This document shows positions 1-10,785 of a stretch of 64,000 nucleotides of DNA, piece after piece. Location of the stretch: NCBI GenBank assembly GCA_027943745.1, contig AP025763.1, positions 1,612,001 to 1,676,000 on the forward strand, read 5' to 3'. The translations under genes were made by a program, and so were the position numbers. The notes under the pieces are model-generated. The model saw only the letters and a list, made by a program, of their open reading frames with translations. It searched no databases and was not told where the DNA came from. The stretch's first letter is position 1. Each line of letters starts with the position of its first letter. Origin of the DNA: Neptuniibacter victor. GTDB lineage: Bacteria; Pseudomonadota; Gammaproteobacteria; Pseudomonadales; Balneatricaceae.

Positions 1-1
1 G

Positions 2-2323
2 ACTGATAATAGCAATGGCCAGCGTTGGCATATTGTGCAAGTTAGCCGAATTAGCATTCCTGGCGGCAGCTGGATCATCCAGCTCAGGGAGCTGGATATT
101 GACCCTTTTATTCAAAATGAGCAGGCACTTCGAAATACACTGTGCGAGCAGGAGGTTATTTTTGAACATGCGGGTTCCGGTATCTGCTTTATCCAAGATC
201 AACCTGGTAAAGATCGAGAAATTGTTCGCTGTAATAGAAAGTTTGCAGAGATGTATGGCTACGAGGTTGAGGAATTATTAGGTCAAAATAGCTCAATTAT
301 TTATCCTAGTATCGAAGAGTATCAGCGAGTTGGAGAGCGCGCTTATCCGGACATTATTGATGGCAGTGTATACAGTCAACGTTTGCTTATGAAGCGTAAA
401 AACGGTGATATGTTTTGGACGCAAATTCATGGCAATGTTATCTCATCTTCTGAGCCGGGCTTAGGATACATCTGGATTGTAGAAGATATTAATGAGCGGG
501 TAGAGGTTAACAAAACATTAGAATCGATTCTAAATGAGCAAAAGCTGATTCTTGATTACGCGATGGTTGGAATTGTGTTTCTTAAAAACCGTTCAGTTAC
601 TCGATGTAATCCTCGTTTTGAAGAGATGTTTGGTTATGAAAGTGGTGAGCTAAAAAATAGTTCTTCCCGACAATGGTATTTGACGGAAAGTGATTGGCTG
701 AAAGCCGGCGATGATTGCTATATCCCTCTGTCAAAGGGTGAGGTCTATAAAGGTGAAATGCTGCTACGGCGGAAAGATAATTCACCTGTTTGGTGTGAAG
801 TTAGAAGTAAGGCCATTGATCCCAATGATCTTACTCAAGGTTCCATCTGGATCACTATGGATATTAGTGAACGCAAAGCAGCGGATGCTGCGCTGGCTAA
901 AGCGCATGAGGAATTAGAGCGTAGAGTAGAAGAGAGAACAGAAGAACTCGCCTTTGCGGTTAAAGAGTTACACCTAGAAGTTCATGAGAGAAAAATTGCT
1001 GAAGAGCGAGTTAAACATATGGCTCTCCATGATGCTTTGACTGGCTTGCCAAATAGAATCTTGCTAGAAGAGCGCTTAGAGAGTGCGTTGTTACAGGCGC
1101 AGCAAGATTGGAGTAAATTAGCTGTTCTGTTTATCGATTTAGATCGGTTTAAACATATTAATGATTCCCTTGGGCACCATGAAGGGGATCAATTATTGAT
1201 AGAGATCTCTTCACGGTTACATGATGTGGTTACTTCTTCTGATACAGTTGCTCGTTTGGGTGGGGATGAATTTGTTATTGTATTGGGCCATCTATCTTCC
1301 CCCGACGAAGTTAAAGTTGTCATCGATAAAATTCAGCAGAGTTGTCAGCTGCCCGTTAATCTTGCTTTACAAGAAGTATATGTGACGCCAAGTATTGGTA
1401 TCGCTTTGTATCCTGATGACGGGGAAACCGCTGTACAATTAATGAAGAATGCGGATGCTGCGATGTACCATGCCAAGGAGTTAGGACGCAATCGAGCTCA
1501 GTTCTTTAACCAAGGTTTGGATGAGTTTGTTCAAGAGCGACTAACACTAGAAACTGCCTTGCAACAAGCGCTGCAAGAGCAGCAGTTTGAGCTGTATTAT
1601 CAACCTCAAGTTGATGTAACCACGAACCAAGTGATAGGAGCAGAAGCCTTAATACGATGGAACCATCCGAGCAAAGGTGTTATTCCACCAGATGCATTCA
1701 TCCCTTTAGCCGAAGAAACGGGGCTGATCGTAGAGATAGGTAAATGGGTTTTAGAGCGTGCTTGTCAGCAATTAGCGCAGTGGAATGATCAGGGCTTTTC
1801 TGACTTTGTTGTGTCGGTCAATCTGTCCGCGTTACAGGTCCAGCAACGAGAGTTTGTCGCTGAGGTGACAAACACCATCAAACGCCATAATGTTGATCCT
1901 AAACATATTGATTTAGAGCTTACTGAGAGCATGATCATGCGCAATGCTAAAGAAACCATTACGGCTTTAGATCAATTGCATAAGTTGGGTATCCAGATCA
2001 GTGTAGATGATTTTGGAACGGGATACTCAAGCTTGAGTTATCTGAAACGCTTCCCATTGGATAAACTGAAGATTGATCGCTCATTTGTACAGGATATTAC
2101 AGCTGATTCCGATGATGCCATGATATGCCGTACTATTATCTCGATGGCTCATAATTTGAATTTGAAAGTGATTGCTGAAGGAGTAGAAACACAAGAGCAG
2201 CTTTGGTTGTTACAGAGTTACGGTTGTGAGCTTTATCAAGGTTATCTCTACTCTCGCCCCGTTCCTGCATCAGAACTTACACAGCACCTTTATGAAACTG
2301 ATAAAGTGTTATCAGTGACTTAG
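2..2323 (+). CDS. PAS-PAS-GGDEF-EAL signalling protein (5' end outside window)
   Basis: A c-di-GMP turnover protein. The reading frame is open to the left edge, and the first residues (GQRWHIVQVSRI, then GGSWIIQLREL) look like the end of another PAS domain, so the gene begins upstream; the GTG at 35 is not trusted as a start. Counting from 35: PAS domains at about residues 45-155 and 175-280, a coiled coil at about 285-335, GGDEF at about 340-500 with an intact GGDEF motif near 409, and EAL at about 515-755 with EAL near 537, a DDFGTGYSS loop and VIAEGVET. The inhibitory RxxD site before GGDEF is replaced by TSSD. Both catalytic motifs are intact, so cyclase, phosphodiesterase or both are possible. 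It converges on the next gene. Confidence 0.93.
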   Translation, partial: TDNSNGQRWHIVQVSRISIPGGSWIIQLRELDIDPFIQNEQALRNTLCEQEVIFEHAGSGICFIQDQPGKDREIVRCNRKFAEMYGYEVEELLGQNSSIIYPSIEEYQRVGERAYPDIIDGSVYSQRLLMKRKNGDMFWTQIHGNVISSSEPGLGYIWIVEDINERVEVNKTLESILNEQKLILDYAMVGIVFLKNRSVTRCNPRFEEMFGYESGELKNSSSRQWYLTESDWLKAGDDCYIPLSKGEVYKGEMLLRRKDNSPVWCEVRSKAIDPNDLTQGSIWITMDISERKAADAALAKAHEELERRVEERTEELAFAVKELHLEVHERKIAEERVKHMALHDALTGLPNRILLEERLESALLQAQQDWSKLAVLFIDLDRFKHINDSLGHHEGDQLLIEISSRLHDVVTSSDTVARLGGDEFVIVLGHLSSPDEVKVVIDKIQQSCQLPVNLALQEVYVTPSIGIALYPDDGETAVQLMKNADAAMYHAKELGRNRAQFFNQGLDEFVQERLTLETALQQALQEQQFELYYQPQVDVTTNQVIGAEALIRWNHPSKGVIPPDAFIPLAEETGLIVEIGKWVLERACQQLAQWNDQGFSDFVVSVNLSALQVQQREFVAEVTNTIKRHNVDPKHIDLELTESMIMRNAKETITALDQLHKLGIQISVDDFGTGYSSLSYLKRFPLDKLKIDRSFVQDITADSDDAMICRTIISMAHNLNLKVIAEGVETQEQLWLLQSYGCELYQGYLYSRPVPASELTQHLYETDKVLSVT

Positions 2324-2365
2324 GCTTTAGGTGATTCCTTTAGAGTGTTTACTGGCAGTGACGGG

Positions 2366-4045
2366 TTAGCGTTTCTGGCGACAAGATAGAATAAGTGCCC
2401 AAAATTCAGAGAAATCATTAACGACAACATCCGGTTTATAAGGGTAGCGAGTATCGCCTGGAAAAATCTTATTAAGCCAAGGTTGATCCCATTGAGCACC
2501 ATTGAAAAATACACTGGTAATACCTGCTGATTTTGCTGCAATCACATCCGTTGTGCTATCACCCACATACCAGATATCAGCATCTAAGCTTATATTGAGG
2601 TTTTCCGCGGCCTTCATTATTTGATCGGTATGTGGCTTTCTTTGTTTGGTATCGTCACCACATATTTCAGTATCAAATAGGTGGGCCCAGCCACCATCAA
2701 CAGTATTCAGTTCATGAACAAAAAACTCTCGATCGCGGTTTGTAATGACCCCTACGATTAGGTCTAGCTTACGTAACCCTTCAAGCATGTTTTTTACTTT
2801 TGCTTCGAATGGCAAAGCGGTGCCAAAATACTTGCGGTAGTGGTCTGTAAACCCTTTATGAGCAAGCGTTTTGGCGACATGATTGTCAGCAAATAAAATT
2901 TCGAAGATATCCGTGCGAGAAATTTTACGATCCATCTTTATCTTTGGGTGTAGGCTTAAATTGTCGCGGACATATTCAACGAGTCTTTGATCATCGGGGG
3001 ATTTACATTTAGCAGAATCAACCAGTTGTTCGAGAAGGCCCAGTTCCTTTAACTCTTTGAGCATATCGTCTACAGCGTGGTACATAGCATCTAAGGTATC
3101 TACAAGCGTCGCATGCCAATCAAATAATATAACTTTAGGGTAGGTCAGTCTGGCAACTGCCGGGTGCCAATCGGGTTCTTGGCGCGGAGGTTGAAGTTGC
3201 CTTGGGGGTAATCTGGTTGGTCGTTGTTCGGCTAACTCATGTGTATAGTTTTGCGGGGTTGCTTCTAGTACTAAATCGAGAAGCTCGTCAAAATCATCCA
3301 CCACAATATCGGGATCATAATGGTGGTGTGCATTTGCAGCGAAGACCTGCTCAAACCAGTGGGGAGACCACAGCGCGCCATTGTAGAAAACACGGGTAAC
3401 GCCTGCTTTGGTTGCGGTCATCATATCGGTGACACTGTCACCGACATACCATAAATGTTTATCCGCTAACTCATTGACCGCTTTGCTTGCTTGTATCATC
3501 GAATCGGCGGCGGGTTTGTAGCGGGTCATCTCATCACCGCATAAGGTGATATCGAATAGGTTCTGCCAGCGCCCATTTTCAACACACGCTAGTTCGGGAT
3601 CTAGGAACTCTCGACTTCTGTTTGTGACGACTCCAATTTTAATTCCTAATTTTTTAAGATACATCAGGTATTCATACATGCCGTCTTGGAAAGGTTTTAC
3701 GCTACCGTAGTGATTTCTATAACAGTCGTTATAAGCTTTGTGGGCAATCTGATTTGCTTCATCGTTGTCTCCAAAGATGGCATCAAAAACGTCGGTTCTT
3801 GAAATACGTTGCTCAGCAAGAACGCGTGGGTGGAGGTGTCGATAGATACGGATATAGCGAATTAGTTTTTCGTCGTCTTCGGTTTTAGCCTCTTCCTCTG
3901 GAAGTAAGTGTCGAACTAAATCCAACTCATCTAACTGTGCGAGCATCTCTTCGATGGCTTGGTACATCGCACCGTGAGTGTCAACTAATGTGCCATGCCA
4001 ATCAAATAGCATTATCTTGGGGTAGGGGAGTACGATGTTGCTCAT
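2366..4045 (-). CDS. Tandem-duplicated HAD-family hydrolase
   Basis: Two complete HAD phosphatase domains of about 240 residues joined by a Pro/Arg-rich linker (about residues 268-295). Each half has motif I (DWHGT in the first, DWHAT in the second), a T-N-R motif II in GVVTNR / GVITNR, a motif III lysine (RYKP / RKPH) and motif IV GDSVTD / GDSTTD. In both copies the second motif I Asp, the usual general acid-base of HAD phosphatases, is His. The halves are similar along their whole length, so internal duplication is likely. RBS GAGGTG lies 8 nt before the ATG. The substrate is unknown; the family resembles phosphoglycolate-phosphatase-like HADs. A terminator separates it from tal upstream, so it has its own promoter. 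Confidence 0.9.
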   Translation of the reverse strand: MSNIVLPYPKIMLFDWHGTLVDTHGAMYQAIEEMLAQLDELDLVRHLLPEEEAKTEDDEKLIRYIRIYRHLHPRVLAEQRISRTDVFDAIFGDNDEANQIAHKAYNDCYRNHYGSVKPFQDGMYEYLMYLKKLGIKIGVVTNRSREFLDPELACVENGRWQNLFDITLCGDEMTRYKPAADSMIQASKAVNELADKHLWYVGDSVTDMMTATKAGVTRVFYNGALWSPHWFEQVFAANAHHHYDPDIVVDDFDELLDLVLEATPQNYTHELAEQRPTRLPPRQLQPPRQEPDWHPAVARLTYPKVILFDWHATLVDTLDAMYHAVDDMLKELKELGLLEQLVDSAKCKSPDDQRLVEYVRDNLSLHPKIKMDRKISRTDIFEILFADNHVAKTLAHKGFTDHYRKYFGTALPFEAKVKNMLEGLRKLDLIVGVITNRDREFFVHELNTVDGGWAHLFDTEICGDDTKQRKPHTDQIMKAAENLNISLDADIWYVGDSTTDVIAAKSAGITSVFFNGAQWDQPWLNKIFPGDTRYPYKPDVVVNDFSEFWALILSCRQKR

Positions 4046-4109
4046 ACTGAGTCACCTCGCAGGAATTTACGACATAAAAACAGTATAGACAGGATATTGA
4101 TTAATAAAG

Positions 4110-4137
4110 AAAAAAGCCTCCTTAAGCGGGAGGCTGT
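4110..4137 (-). terminator. Rho-independent terminator after tal
   Basis: On the minus strand a GCCTCC / GGAGGC stem (4116-4121 with 4129-4134) is followed by six T's. It lies 37 nt after the tal stop codon and before the tandem HAD gene. Confidence 0.85.
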
Positions 4138-4173
4138 TTTAGTAGATGAAGTGTTTGGCAGTCATTATATAAG

Positions 4174-5124
4174 TTAGACTTCAGCAAGTAGCTTTTCTAG
4201 TTTCACTTGGTCAGCAGCAAAACTACGAATACCTTGCGCAAGTTTCTCTGTTGCCATTGGGTCTTCATTCATCATCCAGCGGAATTCCGCTTCGTTTAAT
4301 GACAGTTTACCTTGAGATGACGTTGCGTTATCAGCTGAAAGCTTAGTTATAAGTGCCGAACTGTTTTCTTCTAATTCTTGCATCAGCGCGGGAGCAATCG
4401 TCAAACGGTCACAGCCTGCTAGTTCCTGAATTTCGCTGATATTTCGGAAGCTCGCACCCATAACAATCGTGTTATAGCCATTGGCTTTATAGTAATTATA
4501 AATGCTAGTAACAGATTGAACCCCAGGATCGTTCGCGCCGCTGAAATCTCCTTCTTCGTTAGCTTTGTACCAATCTAGAATTCGGCCAACAAATGGAGAG
4601 ATCAGGAAAACACCCGCATCGGCACAAGCCGCTGCTTGTGCAAAGCTAAACAGTAGAGTTAGGTTGCAGTTGATGCCTTCTTTCTCTAACTGACGTGCTG
4701 CTTGAATACCTTCCCAAGTGGAGGCAATTTTGATGAGTATACGGTCTTTATTGATGCCTGCTTCAGCGTATAACCCAATTAATTTACGCGCACGGACTAA
4801 GGTTGCTTCGGTATCAAAAGATAGGCGCGCATCCACTTCAGTCGAAATGCGTCCAGGGATGATATTCAGAATTTCACGACCAATTTCTACCGCGAGACGG
4901 TCGGTCATATTATCAAGCTGTGTTTGTTCAGAACCACCCTGGGTCTGTGCCCAGTTTTTTGCCGTTACTAATAGATCTTTATACTGTGGAAGCGCAGCTG
5001 CTTTTAATAGCAAGGAAGGATTGGTGGTTGCATCAACCGGTGTAAAACGTGCAATCGCTTCAATATCGCCGGTATCTGCTACGACGGTGGTTATCTGTTT
5101 TAGCTGTTCTAACTGGGTTGTCAT
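4174..5124 (-). CDS. tal: Transaldolase
   Basis: Transaldolase of the TalA/TalB type (316 residues, the usual length). It moves a dihydroxyacetone unit between sedoheptulose-7-phosphate and glyceraldehyde-3-phosphate in the non-oxidative pentose phosphate pathway, in the cytoplasm. Family signatures seen are the N-terminal [14 protein letters not shown], the Schiff-base lysine region [12 protein letters not shown] near residue 130, and C-terminal [10 protein letters not shown] with LTIAPALM. It starts 18 nt after the dusA stop and is probably co-transcribed with it; a terminator follows. Confidence 0.97.
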   Translation of the reverse strand: MTTQLEQLKQITTVVADTGDIEAIARFTPVDATTNPSLLLKAAALPQYKDLLVTAKNWAQTQGGSEQTQLDNMTDRLAVEIGREILNIIPGRISTEVDARLSFDTEATLVRARKLIGLYAEAGINKDRILIKIASTWEGIQAARQLEKEGINCNLTLLFSFAQAAACADAGVFLISPFVGRILDWYKANEEGDFSGANDPGVQSVTSIYNYYKANGYNTIVMGASFRNISEIQELAGCDRLTIAPALMQELEENSSALITKLSADNATSSQGKLSLNEAEFRWMMNEDPMATEKLAQGIRSFAADQVKLEKLLAEV

Positions 5125-5142
5125 AATTAACTTAATCCATTT

Positions 5143-6126
5143 CTAATCGGGTACACGTTCCAATGCGTTTAAGAGTACCTCAATTGAGGCGCCAGGTTTA
5201 TGCGCATTTTCGCTAATAAATCGACGGAATTGTTTACCGCCGCGCTGGGCATGAAAAAGCCCTAACATATGACGCACAATATGATTTAGCGGAACACCTT
5301 TATCGAGTTGTTGCTCAATATAGGGAATCATATTCAGTGCTGCTTGCTTACGACCGATGATAGGATCTGAACTTTCGTAAAAAGCCTGATCAACTTCCGC
5401 TAAAATATAAGGGTTTTGATACGCTTCGCGTCCAAGCATTACACCATCAACATATTGCAAATGTGTGTGACACTCTTCGATTGATTTAATGCCGCCATTG
5501 ATATGAACTTCTAGTTCAGGAAACTCTTGTTTAATCTGGTAAACCCACTCATATTTTAACGGCGGTACGTCGCGGTTCTCTTTAGGACTGAGTCCCTGAA
5601 GGATCGCTTTGCGAGCGTGGATGATAAAAACATTGCAGCCTGATGTCCTAACTGTCTCGACGAACTGTTTTAGTTCGTCGTAACTATCCATATCGTCGAT
5701 ACCTAAACGGTGTTTCACGGTCACAGGAATGGTGACGGCGTCTTGCATCTGTTTAAGGCAAGCTGCAACAAGTTGAGGGTGGGCCATCAAGCAGGCACCA
5801 ATCATGTTGTTTTGAACTCGATCACTAGGACAACCAACATTAAGGTTAACTTCATTGTAACCATAATCTTCAGCCATCTTGGTACACTTCGCCAGATCGG
5901 TGGCGTTACTACCGCCTAACTGCAAAGCAACAGGTTGTTCTTCGCGGTTATAGCGTAGAAAACGGTCTGCTTCTGCGTGGATCAGAGCGCCTGTGGTAAC
6001 CATCTCGGTGTAGAGGACAGCATTCTTACTAAGCAAACGATGAAAGTATCGACAATGTCTATCAGTCCAGTCCATCATAGGCGCTACTGTGAAACGGCGA
6101 TTGAGCGTATTTTGTAAGTCGGTCAT
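5143..6126 (-). CDS. dusA: tRNA-dihydrouridine(20/20a) synthase DusA
   Basis: FMN- and NADPH-dependent enzyme that reduces U20/U20a in the D-loop of tRNAs. The N-terminus [19 protein letters not shown], the catalytic-cysteine motif [10 protein letters not shown], the VKHRLGID segment, the FMN phosphate-binding NGGIKS and the C-terminal [11 protein letters not shown] are characteristic of the DusA branch. Length 327 is normal. It is first in a dusA-tal operon and divergent from dgkA; the 195-bp gap upstream must hold both promoters. Confidence 0.96.
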   Translation of the reverse strand: MTDLQNTLNRRFTVAPMMDWTDRHCRYFHRLLSKNAVLYTEMVTTGALIHAEADRFLRYNREEQPVALQLGGSNATDLAKCTKMAEDYGYNEVNLNVGCPSDRVQNNMIGACLMAHPQLVAACLKQMQDAVTIPVTVKHRLGIDDMDSYDELKQFVETVRTSGCNVFIIHARKAILQGLSPKENRDVPPLKYEWVYQIKQEFPELEVHINGGIKSIEECHTHLQYVDGVMLGREAYQNPYILAEVDQAFYESSDPIIGRKQAALNMIPYIEQQLDKGVPLNHIVRHMLGLFHAQRGGKQFRRFISENAHKPGASIEVLLNALERVPD

Positions 6127-6321
6127 TAATCAGGAAAACATATCGTAATAAAGAGTTGTGGCGATTATATACTGTCTACGTTTTTTGCGCTGCACATAGG
6201 CTGAAATTCTTCTATTGAACTGTTGGATCGCTTTTAAGTATGTTGGGGATTAGATAGGTAAAATGGTAGCCTATTTCATCAATATGATTTTTCAAATATT
6301 TATAGGGAACACTGCAAGGCT

Positions 6322-6711
6322 ATGAGTGAATCAGAAAAGGGTTTTACCGCTAAAAATACCGGCTTTAAGCGCTTTTATTATGCTTCAATCTACTCGTGGC
6401 AAGGACTCAAGGCCGCGTATGCGCAAGAACCTGCATTTCGATATGAAACATGGGCTAGCGCTGCACTTATACCGTTATCTTTTCTGGTGGGGCAAACGCC
6501 TTTACAGATTGCAGCATTGATCTGCACTTGCTTATTGGTCCTGGCATTTGAATTGGTTAACAGTGCTATCGAAGCGGTGGTAGATAGAGCGGGTACTGAA
6601 TTTCATGAACTTGCTGGCTTAGCGAAAGACCTTGGCTCCGCTGTTGTTATGGTCGCTTTGATAATGGGTGGTTTAATCTGGGGGGCGGTTATTTGGGAAA
6701 ACTTTCTATAA
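6322..6711 (+). CDS. dgkA: Diacylglycerol kinase
   Basis: Small integral-membrane kinase that recycles diacylglycerol to phosphatidic acid at the inner membrane. Length 129, close to the E. coli enzyme. It shows the amphipathic N-terminal part ending in RYETWASAAL, then the conserved ELVNSAIEAVVDR (catalytic Glu and nucleotide-binding Asn) and AKDLGSAVV, with three hydrophobic helices. It stands alone between divergent dusA and gltX. Confidence 0.95.
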   Translation: MSESEKGFTAKNTGFKRFYYASIYSWQGLKAAYAQEPAFRYETWASAALIPLSFLVGQTPLQIAALICTCLLVLAFELVNSAIEAVVDRAGTEFHELAGLAKDLGSAVVMVALIMGGLIWGAVIWENFL

Positions 6712-6764
6712 AACCTGCTCTTGAATATTAGCTTTTATCGCCAAAATAGCGTTCTGTTACATTT

Positions 6765-6791
6765 CTTAGTGGCCCGTCATGGGTCGCTAAG
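6765..6791. promoter_or_regulatory. Inverted repeat upstream of gltX
   Basis: An 11-bp stem (6765-6775 with 6781-6791, two G-U wobbles) with a 5-nt loop. A TATAAT-like -10 (6794-6799) follows at once. There is no T-tract, so it could be an operator or hairpin in the gltX promoter region, or a weak dgkA terminator. Confidence 0.4.
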
Positions 6792-6846
6792 TATATAATT
6801 CCCTCCAATTAATTTTCATCGACTATAAAGCATTCCAAGGACACCA

Positions 6847-8349
6847 ATGACGACTGTTCGTACTCGTGTTGCACCTTCTCCAACAGGTGACCCCCATGTA
6901 GGCACTGCCTATATTGCTCTGTTTAACTTAGCATTTGCTCGCCAGCACGGCGGTAAGTTTATTCTACGTATCGAAGATACCGATCAAACACGTAGCACGG
7001 ATGCGTCTGAACAGAAAATTTTAGATTCTCTGCGTTGGTTAGGTTTGGAGTGGGATGAAGGTCCAGATGTAGGCGGCCCTCATGGTCCTTATCGTCAGAG
7101 CGAGCGTAAAGAGAACTACGCTCAATATGCGATGCAGCTTGTAGACGAGGGTAAAGCGTTTCTTTGCTACCGTACAGGCGAAGAGTTAGACGAATTAAGA
7201 ACGGCCCGTCGTGCTGCGGGTGGCCATACGGCACTTAAGCAAAGCGATCTTGCGCTACCCGAAGAGGAAGTGGCAAAGCGTAAAGCGGCAGGCGCACCTT
7301 ATGTTGTACGTATGTGTGTACCTGAAGATGAAGGTGTTTGTGTTGTTGATGATATGTTACGAGGCACGATTGAGTTGGAATGGGGCATGGTTGATGCTCA
7401 AATTCTACTCAAATCTGATGGTATGCCGACCTATCATCTAGCTAACGTTGTGGATGATCATCTAATGGAAATTACACACGTTATCCGTGGTGAAGAGTGG
7501 ATTAACTCTGCGCCTAAACACAAACTGCTTTATCAGTATTTTGGTTGGGATATGCCACAGCTGTGCCATATGCCATTGCTGCGTAATCCCGATAAGTCGA
7601 AACTGTCTAAGCGCAAAAACCCAACGAGTATTCTTTATTATCAGCGTATGGGGTTCTTGCCGGAAGCGCTGCTTAACTACCTTGCTCGTATGGGGTGGTC
7701 TATGCCTGATGAAAGCGAGAAATTCTCGCGTCAGCAGATGTTTGATAATTTCGATATTCAGCGTGTATCACTGGGCGGCCCAATTTTTGATCAGGAAAAA
7801 CTAAGCTGGTTGAACGGCTTATGGCTTCGTGAAGATCTAGATCCTGCTCAGTTTGCAGCTAAATACCAAGAATGGGCGCTGAATCCAGAATACTTAATGC
7901 AGATTGTTCCGCTCATCCAGCAACGTGTTGAGAAGCTTTCTGACGTCGCACCTTTAGCAAGTTTCTTCCTGGCGGGTATGTTAGATATCAGCGAAGCTGA
8001 TTTTGAACATAAGTCATTAGAAAAAGATGACATTCGTCGTATGTTGCAATACTCCGTATGGTTGCTTGATACAGAGAATGAGTGGAATAAAGATCGCCTA
8101 TTTGCGCAGCTTAAACAGCTTGCAGAAGCGATGGGCTTTAAAATTCGTGATTTCTTATTCCCGCTGTTTATCGCTGTTGCAGGTACAAACCAGACGGTAT
8201 CTGTGATGGATTCAATGGCGATTCTTGGTCCTGATATGACTCGCGCACGTTTACGTCATGCAGTGAATGTTTTGGGCGGGCCTTCTAAGAAAGAAGCCAA
8301 GCGTTGGGAAAAAGAATACCGTTCATTGAGTGGCCAGATAGAGGGCTAA
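6847..8349 (+). CDS. gltX: Glutamyl-tRNA synthetase
   Basis: Class I aminoacyl-tRNA synthetase that charges tRNA-Glu. The N-terminal [16 protein letters not shown] contains the HIGH-equivalent motif in the variant form common in Pseudomonas and Oceanospirillales, and KLSKRKNP near residue 256 is the KMSKS loop. Length 500 is normal, with the C-terminal anticodon-binding helical bundle present. A strong terminator follows directly, so it is monocistronic. Confidence 0.98.
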   Translation: MTTVRTRVAPSPTGDPHVGTAYIALFNLAFARQHGGKFILRIEDTDQTRSTDASEQKILDSLRWLGLEWDEGPDVGGPHGPYRQSERKENYAQYAMQLVDEGKAFLCYRTGEELDELRTARRAAGGHTALKQSDLALPEEEVAKRKAAGAPYVVRMCVPEDEGVCVVDDMLRGTIELEWGMVDAQILLKSDGMPTYHLANVVDDHLMEITHVIRGEEWINSAPKHKLLYQYFGWDMPQLCHMPLLRNPDKSKLSKRKNPTSILYYQRMGFLPEALLNYLARMGWSMPDESEKFSRQQMFDNFDIQRVSLGGPIFDQEKLSWLNGLWLREDLDPAQFAAKYQEWALNPEYLMQIVPLIQQRVEKLSDVAPLASFFLAGMLDISEADFEHKSLEKDDIRRMLQYSVWLLDTENEWNKDRLFAQLKQLAEAMGFKIRDFLFPLFIAVAGTNQTVSVMDSMAILGPDMTRARLRHAVNVLGGPSKKEAKRWEKEYRSLSGQIEG

Positions 8350-8364
8350 CTTAAGTATGATTTT

Positions 8365-8389
8365 AAAAAGCCGCTTAGCGGCTTTTTTT
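8365..8389 (+). terminator. Terminator of gltX
   Basis: AGCCGC / GCGGCT stem (8369-8374 with 8378-8383), TTA loop and a run of seven T's, 20 nt after the gltX stop. Confidence 0.9.
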
Positions 8390-8506
8390 ATACCTCTCAT
8401 TTAGTTATCTATACTGACTTTATCCCACTCAATTTTCATGGAAGAGCAACGGGTGTGTTGAACGCGTTTCTACCGAAATGTGTCTGCATATTTTTCCGGA
8501 GTTTTT

Positions 8507-10669
8507 GTGACGAATTTTCGTTTTATTGTTTGCTGTTTAGTTTTCGTAGTTATCTCAGCTATTGGTGGCTATGGCGCTTTTTTGTATGAAGGTATTTGGG
8601 AGCGCGAGCAAAAATTACATCTGACTGAGATCACTAATGCTCAAGCTTCTGCGATTGAGAGGCGCCTAGAGCGTTCATTATCAGCAACATATATGTTGTC
8701 TCATCAAATACGATATAACCATGGTGATGTTGATAGCTTCCAAGACTTTGCTAAAGAGACCATTAGAGCGATTGGTGGGATCTCAAACCTTCAATTAGCG
8801 CCTCAAGGGGTTATTCGCCATATCTATCCATTAAAGGGCAATGAAAAAGCGCTAGGGCATAATCTTCTAATAGACGATCGGCGAAAAAAAGAAGCGCAGC
8901 AAGCGATCAAAGAACGAATGCTGACATTGGCAGGTCCCTTTCAATTAGTGCAAGGCGGGATAGCGGTTATCGGCCGTAATCCTGTTTTTCTCGATAAAGA
9001 TGGCAGTGATCAATTTTGGGGCTTTGCCTCTGCACTTATCTTCTTAGATACATTGCTCGATGTTACCGATTTGAAAGATCTAGCATCGAAAGGATATAAC
9101 TACCAGTTAACAAGGAAGCATCCCGATACCGGTGAGTGGGAGCGCTTTGCTACGTCGGATAATTCACTCGATCTTTTTCAAGTTACTTTCCCTGTTCGTG
9201 TGCCAAATTCTCAATGGAAATTAACACTGAGTCGGCCTTTGCCGAGCAGGCCTCTAGCGTTGTGGCAGGGAGTCGCGAGTAGTCTCTGTATCGGTTTTCT
9301 TGTGTCGTTATTGCTTTCATACATTCTGAAAGAGCCAGAGCGACTTCGTAGAATAGTTGCCGAAAAAACAGATCAGCTAAACGAGTTAGCATTTTATGAT
9401 GTTTTAACCGGTCTTGTTAATCGACGTCTATTTATGCAACAACTGGATTGCGAACTTAAGTTGTTACAACGATCTGGTAGTAAGGCTGCATTGATGTACC
9501 TAGACCTCGATGATTTTAAGCACGTTAATGACAGCTTAGGGCATTATGCCGGTGATTTATTATTGGTTGAACTTGCTAAGCGTATTAAAACGACAGTCAG
9601 AGAGAGTGATATTGTTAGCCGTTTGGGAGGGGATGAGTACGCTATCTTAATGATGAACATCCATAGTGCTGATGATTGTAAGGCCGTTGCCGATCAAATT
9701 ATCAGTAAGATTCAGGAAGAGATTATTATTGAAGGTCATCATCTAACGGTTGGTTTATCGATTGGTATCACGGTTATTCCTGATGATTCGATAGATCTTA
9801 GGGAGATGCTCAATAATGCCGATATGGCTCTGTATGAATCCAAGCGCCAAGGTAAGAATCGAGCGACTTTTTTTAATTATCAGCTGCAGCAGTTTGCTGC
9901 CGATCGAATTCAATTGGAGCATGAACTTAAATATGCTTTGAATAACAATGAATTTGAGTTGTATTTTCAGCCGATAATCCGCTTAAAAAATCGCCAAGTT
10001 GTCATGTTAGAAGCATTGCTGCGTTGGAATCATCCTGAGAAAGGGCTTATCGGACCTGATCAGTTTATTGATATAGCCGAGCAATGCGGACTTATCATCC
10101 CTATGGGTGGATGGGTACTTGAGCAAGCATGTTCGACGATTGTTAGCGCTTTGGAGCAAGGCGAACCGTGCGTGCCTATTGCGATTAACATTAGTGCGAA
10201 ACAACTGACAAACATTGACTTTGCGAAGGAAGCAAAGCAAATATTGGAGCGCTATGAAGTCGACCCAGCGATGATCGAAATGGAAATTACAGAATCAACT
10301 ATTATGGAGAATATGGAAGAATCACTTAAGCAGCTAAACTTTTTAAAAGAGTTGGGGTGCCGCTTTTCCATCGATGATTTCGGGACAGGCTACTCCTCGC
10401 TAGCCCAGTTAAAACAGCTTCCTGTAGACACATTAAAAATCGATCGCTCTTTTGTAAGAGATATTGAATATGATCATCATGATAGGCAGATCGTTGAAGC
10501 CGTCATAGCGATGTCTCATCGCCTAGGGTTAAGCGTTGTTGCAGAAGGTGTTGAAGATCAGTACCAGCTCGATTTTATTGATAAATCTGGTTGTGATTTA
10601 GTCCAAGGCTATCTTTTTAGTAAACCGGTTCCTTACAGTGACGTTGATCTGCATGAACTGGTAATTTGA
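8507..10669 (+). CDS. CHASE-GGDEF-EAL membrane c-di-GMP protein
   Basis: Membrane-bound sensor with both c-di-GMP synthase and phosphodiesterase domains. I place the start at GTG 8507 because CCGGAG lies 6 nt before it and the protein then opens straight into the first membrane helix (about residues 5-25); an upstream in-frame GTG at 8480 lacks such a site. A periplasmic CHASE domain fills about residues 40-240, a second helix about 250-275. GGDEF has the variant GGDEY near 374, preceded by an intact RESD inhibitory site. EAL lies near 502, with DDFGTGYSS and VVAEGVED intact. The CHASE ligand is unknown. It is followed by a tRNA with its own promoter. Confidence 0.93.
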   Translation: MTNFRFIVCCLVFVVISAIGGYGAFLYEGIWEREQKLHLTEITNAQASAIERRLERSLSATYMLSHQIRYNHGDVDSFQDFAKETIRAIGGISNLQLAPQGVIRHIYPLKGNEKALGHNLLIDDRRKKEAQQAIKERMLTLAGPFQLVQGGIAVIGRNPVFLDKDGSDQFWGFASALIFLDTLLDVTDLKDLASKGYNYQLTRKHPDTGEWERFATSDNSLDLFQVTFPVRVPNSQWKLTLSRPLPSRPLALWQGVASSLCIGFLVSLLLSYILKEPERLRRIVAEKTDQLNELAFYDVLTGLVNRRLFMQQLDCELKLLQRSGSKAALMYLDLDDFKHVNDSLGHYAGDLLLVELAKRIKTTVRESDIVSRLGGDEYAILMMNIHSADDCKAVADQIISKIQEEIIIEGHHLTVGLSIGITVIPDDSIDLREMLNNADMALYESKRQGKNRATFFNYQLQQFAADRIQLEHELKYALNNNEFELYFQPIIRLKNRQVVMLEALLRWNHPEKGLIGPDQFIDIAEQCGLIIPMGGWVLEQACSTIVSALEQGEPCVPIAINISAKQLTNIDFAKEAKQILERYEVDPAMIEMEITESTIMENMEESLKQLNFLKELGCRFSIDDFGTGYSSLAQLKQLPVDTLKIDRSFVRDIEYDHHDRQIVEAVIAMSHRLGLSVVAEGVEDQYQLDFIDKSGCDLVQGYLFSKPVPYSDVDLHELVI

Positions 10670-10742
10670 TCTACGAATTGATCACCACTGAGCATAAAAA
10701 TTATTAGAGTAATTCTGAGTTTTCTTTCGCCTAATCAATCAG

Positions 10743-10771
10743 TTGACAGCTAAAACACTTCTAATTACTAT
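10743..10771 (+). promoter_or_regulatory. Sigma-70 promoter of tRNA-Ala
   Basis: Perfect -35 TTGACA (10743-10748), 17-bp spacer and -10 TACTAT (10766-10771), placing transcription start shortly before the mature tRNA at 10786. Confidence 0.8.
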
Positions 10772-10785
10772 AGCGGCCTCTATAT

